Below, piece after piece: positions 61,401 through 64,000 of a stretch of DNA of 64,000 nt. The notes below the pieces were generated by a model. It was not told where the DNA came from, searched no databases, and worked only from the letters and a program-made list of their open reading frames with translations. A program made the position numbers and the translations under genes. The DNA is taken from the NCBI GenBank assembly GCA_030697165.1, contig JAUYQQ010000010.1:124001-188000 (forward strand). The letters run 5' to 3'. Every line of letters begins with the position of its first letter. The first letter of the stretch is position 1. This DNA is from Acidobacteriota bacterium. GTDB taxonomy: Bacteria > Acidobacteriota > Vicinamibacteria > Vicinamibacterales > UBA2999.

Positions 61401-64000
61401 CGTCGGCGCGTTCCCGAAGCTCATCGACGAACAGCGTCTGCGCCGTCGTCGCCGGCAGTTCAGGCCCAAGCGATCGGTTGGTGACGATGACCGGCATGCG
61501 CGTTTCGCCGATCATGTGCAGCAGCCGCGCCGGCGGCGCCGACACCTCCAATGGCACATAGCAGCCGCCGGCCTTGAGGACCGCGAGCAAGGCCGCCACC
61601 GCATCGACGCTGCGGTTCAAGTAGATGCCGACGGCGACTTCCGGCCCTACCCCACGTGATCCCAGCTCGGCAGCCAGCTGGTTGGCGCGGACGTTGAGTG
61701 CGGCGTAGGAGATGGTGGTCTCGCCCACCTGCAACGCCGGCGCGCCTGGGGTCCGTCGCACGTGTGCCTCGAAGTGGCGCGTCACGGTCGGCTGGGCCGC
61801 GGCCGGCGCTGTGGCGGTGTTGACAGCGGCCAGCACAAGACGACGCTCGTCGTCGCCGAGCATGCGGAGTTGTTGCACGCGTTTGTCCGGCTGGTCGACC
61901 ATCGACGCCAGCACGTTGCGGAAGTGTCCCGTCATGCGGTCGATCGTCGAATCGTCGAAGAGGTCGGTGTCGTACTCGATCAGCCCCGCCAGGCCATCGG
62001 CGGTCGGTTCGACCGACATCGTGAAGTCGAACTTCGCGGCCACCGCGCGCGCCGGGATCGGCGAAATGGCGAGCGCCGTCTGCGTCAGGTCCGGAGCCGG
62101 CGCATTCTGCAGGACGAACATGACCTGGAAGATCGGCGCGTGGCCCAGGTGCCGCTCGGGCCGCAGGGCCTCGACCAGCTGGTCGAATGGCACATCCTGA
62201 TGGGCATAGGCGGCAACCGCGGTCTGGCGCACCCGCGCAAGCAACTCGCGCACGGACGGATCGCCCGACAGGTCGATGCGAAGCGGCAGCGTGTTGACGA
62301 AGAAGCCGATCAACGACTCGAGTTCGGGTCGCACCCGGTTGGCCACCGGCGAACCGATCACGACGTCGGTCGCCCCGCTGTAGCGATGCAGGAATACCGA
62401 GTAACCGGCCAGCAGCGTCATGAACAACGTGGCCCCCGACTGGCGGCTGAGGGCCTCGAGCCGGTCGGAGAGGGCTCGTTCGATGTGGAACGGCCGCACG
62501 CGGCCGCGATGTCGTTGCAACGCCGGGCGAGGCCGATCGGTGGGCAGTTCGAGCAACGCCGGCGCTCCCGCCAGTGCGCCGCGCCAGAACTCCCGCTGGC
62601 TGTCGATTGCCGCATCGGCGAGCCAGGTTCGCTGCCAGGCTGCGTAATCGAGGTACTGGATCGTGAGCGCGGGCAACGGCGCCGCCTGGCCACCCTCATG
62701 GCCCGCGTAGATCGCAGACAATTCGTGGATCAACACACCCATCGACCACTCGTCAGAGACGATGTGGTGGATCGACATCAGCAGGACGTGGGTGTGGCGG
62801 TCCCGGCGTATCAGCGTCGCACGAAGCAAGCGGTCCCGAGCCAGGTCGAAGGGACGGCCGACCTCCGCCGTCATCCAGTTTTCGATCTCCAGCGCCTGAC
62901 TATCGGGGTCGAGCGCTTCGAGATCGACGACGGCGATCGGGAAGTCGTCGGCCGTTGAGACCACGGCCACCGGGTTTCCGTCGCGTTCCACGAACGTGGT
63001 TCGCAGGACCTCGTGGCGGCGGATTACCTGGCGGAACGCCGCTTCCAGACTCGCGACGTTCAACTCACCGGCCAGCTGCACCGCACCAAACAGGTTGTAG
63101 GTGGTATCGCGCCCCTGGAGCCGGTCCAGGAACCACAATCGCCTCTGGGCGAACGACAGCGGCAGGGCCGGCGTGGTGCGGTCGATCGGCACGATCGGCC
63201 GCAGCAGCGGCCGGCGGTCGGTGGCGCCGGCCGCCACCCGCGCGGCCAGTTCGCCAAGCTGCGGAGCCTCGAACAGGGCGTGAATCGGCAGCTCGATGGC
63301 GCAGCGCTCGCGGATCCGCGAGATCAGCTGCATGGCCAGCAGCGAATGGCCTCCGAGCGCGAAGAAGTTGTCGGTCATGCCGACCCGCGGGACGTCGAGG
63401 ACCTCGGTCCAGATGTCGGCCAATTGGCGCTCGAGGTCGGTTCGCGGCGCGACATACCGTTCCTCGGCCACGAGCGTCTCCGGCGCCGGCAGCGCGGCCC
63501 GATTGACCTTGCCGTTCGGCGTCAGTGGGAAGCTCTCCAGGCACATGAAGCTCGACGGCATCATGTAGGCCGGCAAGCGCGCGGCCAGCCTCTTGCGAAC
63601 CTCAGAGACCACTTGCCGATCGCCGGCACTGCGCGCCGGGTCGTTGGCGTACTCGCGCCACGGCCGCGCGGCCGCCTCGCCGCTCGCCAGCAGGGAATGG
63701 ACCCGCGCCGCGGTGTCCCCATCGGTGCCACGGTGAAACAGGACCTCGAGGCGGCCGTCCGACGCGGCGGCCGACCAGCGGATGGACACGTCATACCCGG
63801 CGGCTTCCCCAAGCTGCCACGCCTCCATCGGGTCGATGTCGCGGGACCTGGCCGAGGCGAGCCGCGATCGCAATTCGCCGACCGAACCGGTCGCCGACGG
63901 GTCAGACAGCCACTCGAGCAGCGCAAGTTCCGCGGCCAGACGCTGGTTCGCGAGGTGCTCGACGAGTATCGTGCCCGGCGCCGCAGGCGATGCCAGCAGC
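55423..64000 (-). CDS. Non-ribosomal peptide synthetase, 5' truncated by window edge
   Basis: Open from the window edge to TGA 55423, 2858 codons; no start within the window. Order: C-terminal end of an A domain, preceded by sequence typical after an embedded methyltransferase (ILVEHLANQRLAAELALLEW), then PAYMMPSSF and NGKVNRAAL; PCP (about 213, FFALGGHSLL); C (HHIVSDEWS, about 413); A (YTSGSTGRPKG, about 888); PCP (FFELGGDSIL, about 1276); E (LTPIQRWFFDG, HHLVVDGVSW, VFNYLGRF, 1336-1690); C (YPLAPMQLGM, HHHLLTDGW, about 1800-2240); A (YTSGSTGTPKG, about 2406; pocket D-I-L-A-A-C-V-I-W); PCP (about 2796) at the C-terminus. The E domain makes the second residue D; the next C is D-accepting by position. 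It hands over to the NRPS-PKS with its docking region. Confidence 0.95.
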   Translation of the reverse strand, partial: LLASPAAPGTILVEHLANQRLAAELALLEWLSDPSATGSVGELRSRLASARSRDIDPMEAWQLGEAAGYDVSIRWSAAASDGRLEVLFHRGTDGDTAARVHSLLASGEAAARPWREYANDPARSAGDRQVVSEVRKRLAARLPAYMMPSSFMCLESFPLTPNGKVNRAALPAPETLVAEERYVAPRTDLERQLADIWTEVLDVPRVGMTDNFFALGGHSLLAMQLISRIRERCAIELPIHALFEAPQLGELAARVAAGATDRRPLLRPIVPIDRTTPALPLSFAQRRLWFLDRLQGRDTTYNLFGAVQLAGELNVASLEAAFRQVIRRHEVLRTTFVERDGNPVAVVSTADDFPIAVVDLEALDPDSQALEIENWMTAEVGRPFDLARDRLLRATLIRRDRHTHVLLMSIHHIVSDEWSMGVLIHELSAIYAGHEGGQAAPLPALTIQYLDYAAWQRTWLADAAIDSQREFWRGALAGAPALLELPTDRPRPALQRHRGRVRPFHIERALSDRLEALSRQSGATLFMTLLAGYSVFLHRYSGATDVVIGSPVANRVRPELESLIGFFVNTLPLRIDLSGDPSVRELLARVRQTAVAAYAHQDVPFDQLVEALRPERHLGHAPIFQVMFVLQNAPAPDLTQTALAISPIPARAVAAKFDFTMSVEPTADGLAGLIEYDTDLFDDSTIDRMTGHFRNVLASMVDQPDKRVQQLRMLGDDERRLVLAAVNTATAPAAAQPTVTRHFEAHVRRTPGAPALQVGETTISYAALNVRANQLAAELGSRGVGPEVAVGIYLNRSVDAVAALLAVLKAGGCYVPLEVSAPPARLLHMIGETRMPVIVTNRSLGPELPATTAQTLFVDELRERADALADPTPAIGHDHAAYIIYTSGSTGRPKGVAVTHDNLARAVSARAGYYADPMARLCSTLSFSFDAGNGAVWWALCQGACLVLGGDDAALHPQEVVRQLADGRCSHLITTPAIYGAILDAADRDRLAGLRTVVVGGDTLARPLVARHAEMAPQAALHNEYGPTEATWWSSVSRVDCDTAEAPTIGTAVPGCRLYVLDRALEPVPPGVTGELYIGGGQVARGYLGRPDATAEKFVPDPFAAEPGRRLYRTGDLVTRRADGDLLFIGRQDHQVKIRGFRIELGDIEAALDQHAGIRASAVVVHLDAATGAKRLAAYCVGDGAPAPSGVELQAHLKTRLPAYMVPAAFIFLDELPLTVNGKVDRRALAAAGIQEVAGSFTAPRTPTEHLLAGIWREVLGVAAVGVHDNFFELGGDSILSIQIISRANRAGLGLTVKQLFEQQTIAELARVAPDRRTAPAEQGLVTGPVPLTPIQRWFFDGSPSDPHHCNQAVLLMTESRLDPGLVEQSLHHLMLHHDGLRTRIDLDGGLPTARIDGGGVAVPFTVCDLSGVAAPEASLVLTADADRQQRSLHLSAGPLIRSVLYRMASGEPDRLLLVIHHLVVDGVSWRILIEDFALVYGQLRCGDTVRLPEKTTSFRRWAERLHEYAATAEVSAEASWWRDVIDTPITPLPRDYGRDLSDNTCASADEVVVQLPAAMTQALLTRVPGAYRTQINDVLLTALTRSMANWTGGDDLRIMLEGHGREELFDDVDVSRTVGVFTSFFPVVLSRASGEGPGDTLKRVKERLRAVPLRGMRFGLLKYLQPADGIAGCESVAEVVFNYLGRFDSQGRNDVFTGLAPESTGANQSEAGQRRYPLEINSVLNDSTLELSWSFSTHLHRRETIAALAADFIRELEQLIDHCADSRHGGYTASDFALCRLADDTLETLFARWGRGVEDAYPLAPMQLGMLFHAQFEQHTGVDVIQLSCRLEGDLRPDLFQGSWQLVLDRHPALRTAFIAIDGDDPLQVVLEGAELPWQVSDWRGVSESQRADRLAELLEADRLRGFAIDQPPLMRCALIRIEATGWQFVWTHHHLLTDGWCLPILLTEALAIYQGLLSGRAIAPHAGRPFRDYLHWLSQQDHVAAESFWRANLAGFTAPTRLGIDRVGAAAGESRRFPTAALTLSAETTRALHQLAQQRRVTLSVLIQAAWAVLLGRYAGAADIVFGAVVSGRPPDIANIDSMIGLFINTLPVRVTLADSEPVVALLARLQDEQVARDAFAYAPLADIQRWSQVPAPDPLFESAVVFENYPMDEALGQAGGPFTVRDFELREQTNLPITLMVAPAECLPLRIAYDESRFDRPSIDGMLSHLGRLLERLVADPRVSVADWEMMAAAERHRLVHEWNNTQTRPAGRAHTLAALFETQVRTTPASVAAIFGDTTLTYEQLNHRANQLARRLRAAGVADGSTVGLFMERSLDMLIGLLAVTKAGAAYVPMDPMFPSERLRHMLSDAQVALVLTERALVESVPKSGARVLCIDDEGGHAGLGGDNLERPAHPTSPAYVIYTSGSTGTPKGVAVSGAALVNLLLSMQERPGLSEHDVMLAVTTISFDIAALELFLPLVTGATVVIASRDMARDGAALLGEMQRTGATIMQATPVTWRLLLEAQWPGAPLTRALCGGEALPRDLAAQLLATGVELWNVYGPTETTIWSTVHQVSNEAPFEATEPIGKPIANTQTYVVDRRMNPVPIGVGGELLIGGDGVANGYVGRGDLTAERFVPDPFGATPGGRLYRTGDLVRFRADGSLVFLGRLDSQVKVRGFRIELGEVEAALSRHPDVAQAVVIARTASHGENELIGYLVTVGGVEIDDQALRTWLGQSLPAYMIPTHVTVMSAFPLTPNGKVARRQLPLPDPRPQHQHVPPVTATEERMARIWSEVFQLPEVGIDDSFFELGGHSLLAAKVVGRIRAALNVSVPLPLLFRQPTIRQVSAFVDNTVWAASQGGPDAAAGHDVEEVAL

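Overview
High-GC (roughly two-thirds G+C by eye) bacterial chromosome segment. Multihaem cytochromes, an MtrB/PioB-type barrel, two multicopper oxidases, a very large NAD-glutamate dehydrogenase, FG-GAP proteins and a REP-associated tyrosine transposase together suggest an Acidobacteriota genome, perhaps of the Vicinamibacteria. This placement is inferred from gene content, not from a marker gene. The window cuts a cytochrome gene at its left edge and a giant peptide-synthetase gene at its right edge.

Layout. 0-6 kb: 3' part of a DmsE/MtrA-like multihaem cytochrome plus its outer-membrane barrel partner, closed by a strong terminator, then a tandem UspA protein and two poorly known proteins. 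6-12 kb: leftward operon of a multicopper oxidase and a MacAB-like ABC exporter (ATPase, FtsX permease, HlyD adaptor). 12-17 kb: small metabolic and unknown genes including three interrupted by an in-frame UGA: a DUF411 metal-binding protein, a one-helix membrane peptide and a methyltransferase. Each has a stem-loop whose apical loop lies about 20 nt after the UGA, so I read them as candidate selenoproteins. 17-22 kb: two secreted FG-GAP proteins bracketed by duplicated fragments of neighbouring genes, a membrane 4Fe-4S protein and a REP-associated transposase with its own inverted repeats. 22-32 kb: glutamate dehydrogenase, amidohydrolase, B12-binding radical SAM protein and a NarL-type two-component pair. 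31-35 kb: leftward respiratory operon (nine-haem cytochrome, cytochrome b, M56-type peptidase, unknown). 35-40 kb: glutamine-amidotransferase-like protein, second multicopper oxidase, small cytochrome c, MgtC/DUF4010 membrane protein.

40-64 kb is one biosynthetic gene cluster. A rightward operon carries a cyclic-peptide-type ABC exporter, a lipoprotein with an internal repeat, an SPFH protein, MbtH, a type II thioesterase and a small-molecule kinase. It converges on a leftward operon of an NRPS (truncated by the window edge), an NRPS-PKS with terminal thioesterase, and an aspartyl/asparaginyl beta-hydroxylase. The readable assembly line is A(with probable embedded methyltransferase)-PCP / C-A-PCP-E / C-A-PCP / C-A-PCP-KS-AT-KR-ACP-TE. 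It predicts a peptide of at least four residues with one D-residue and a C-terminal reduced malonate extension (statine-like). No selenocysteine machinery, tRNA, rRNA or CRISPR array was seen in the window.
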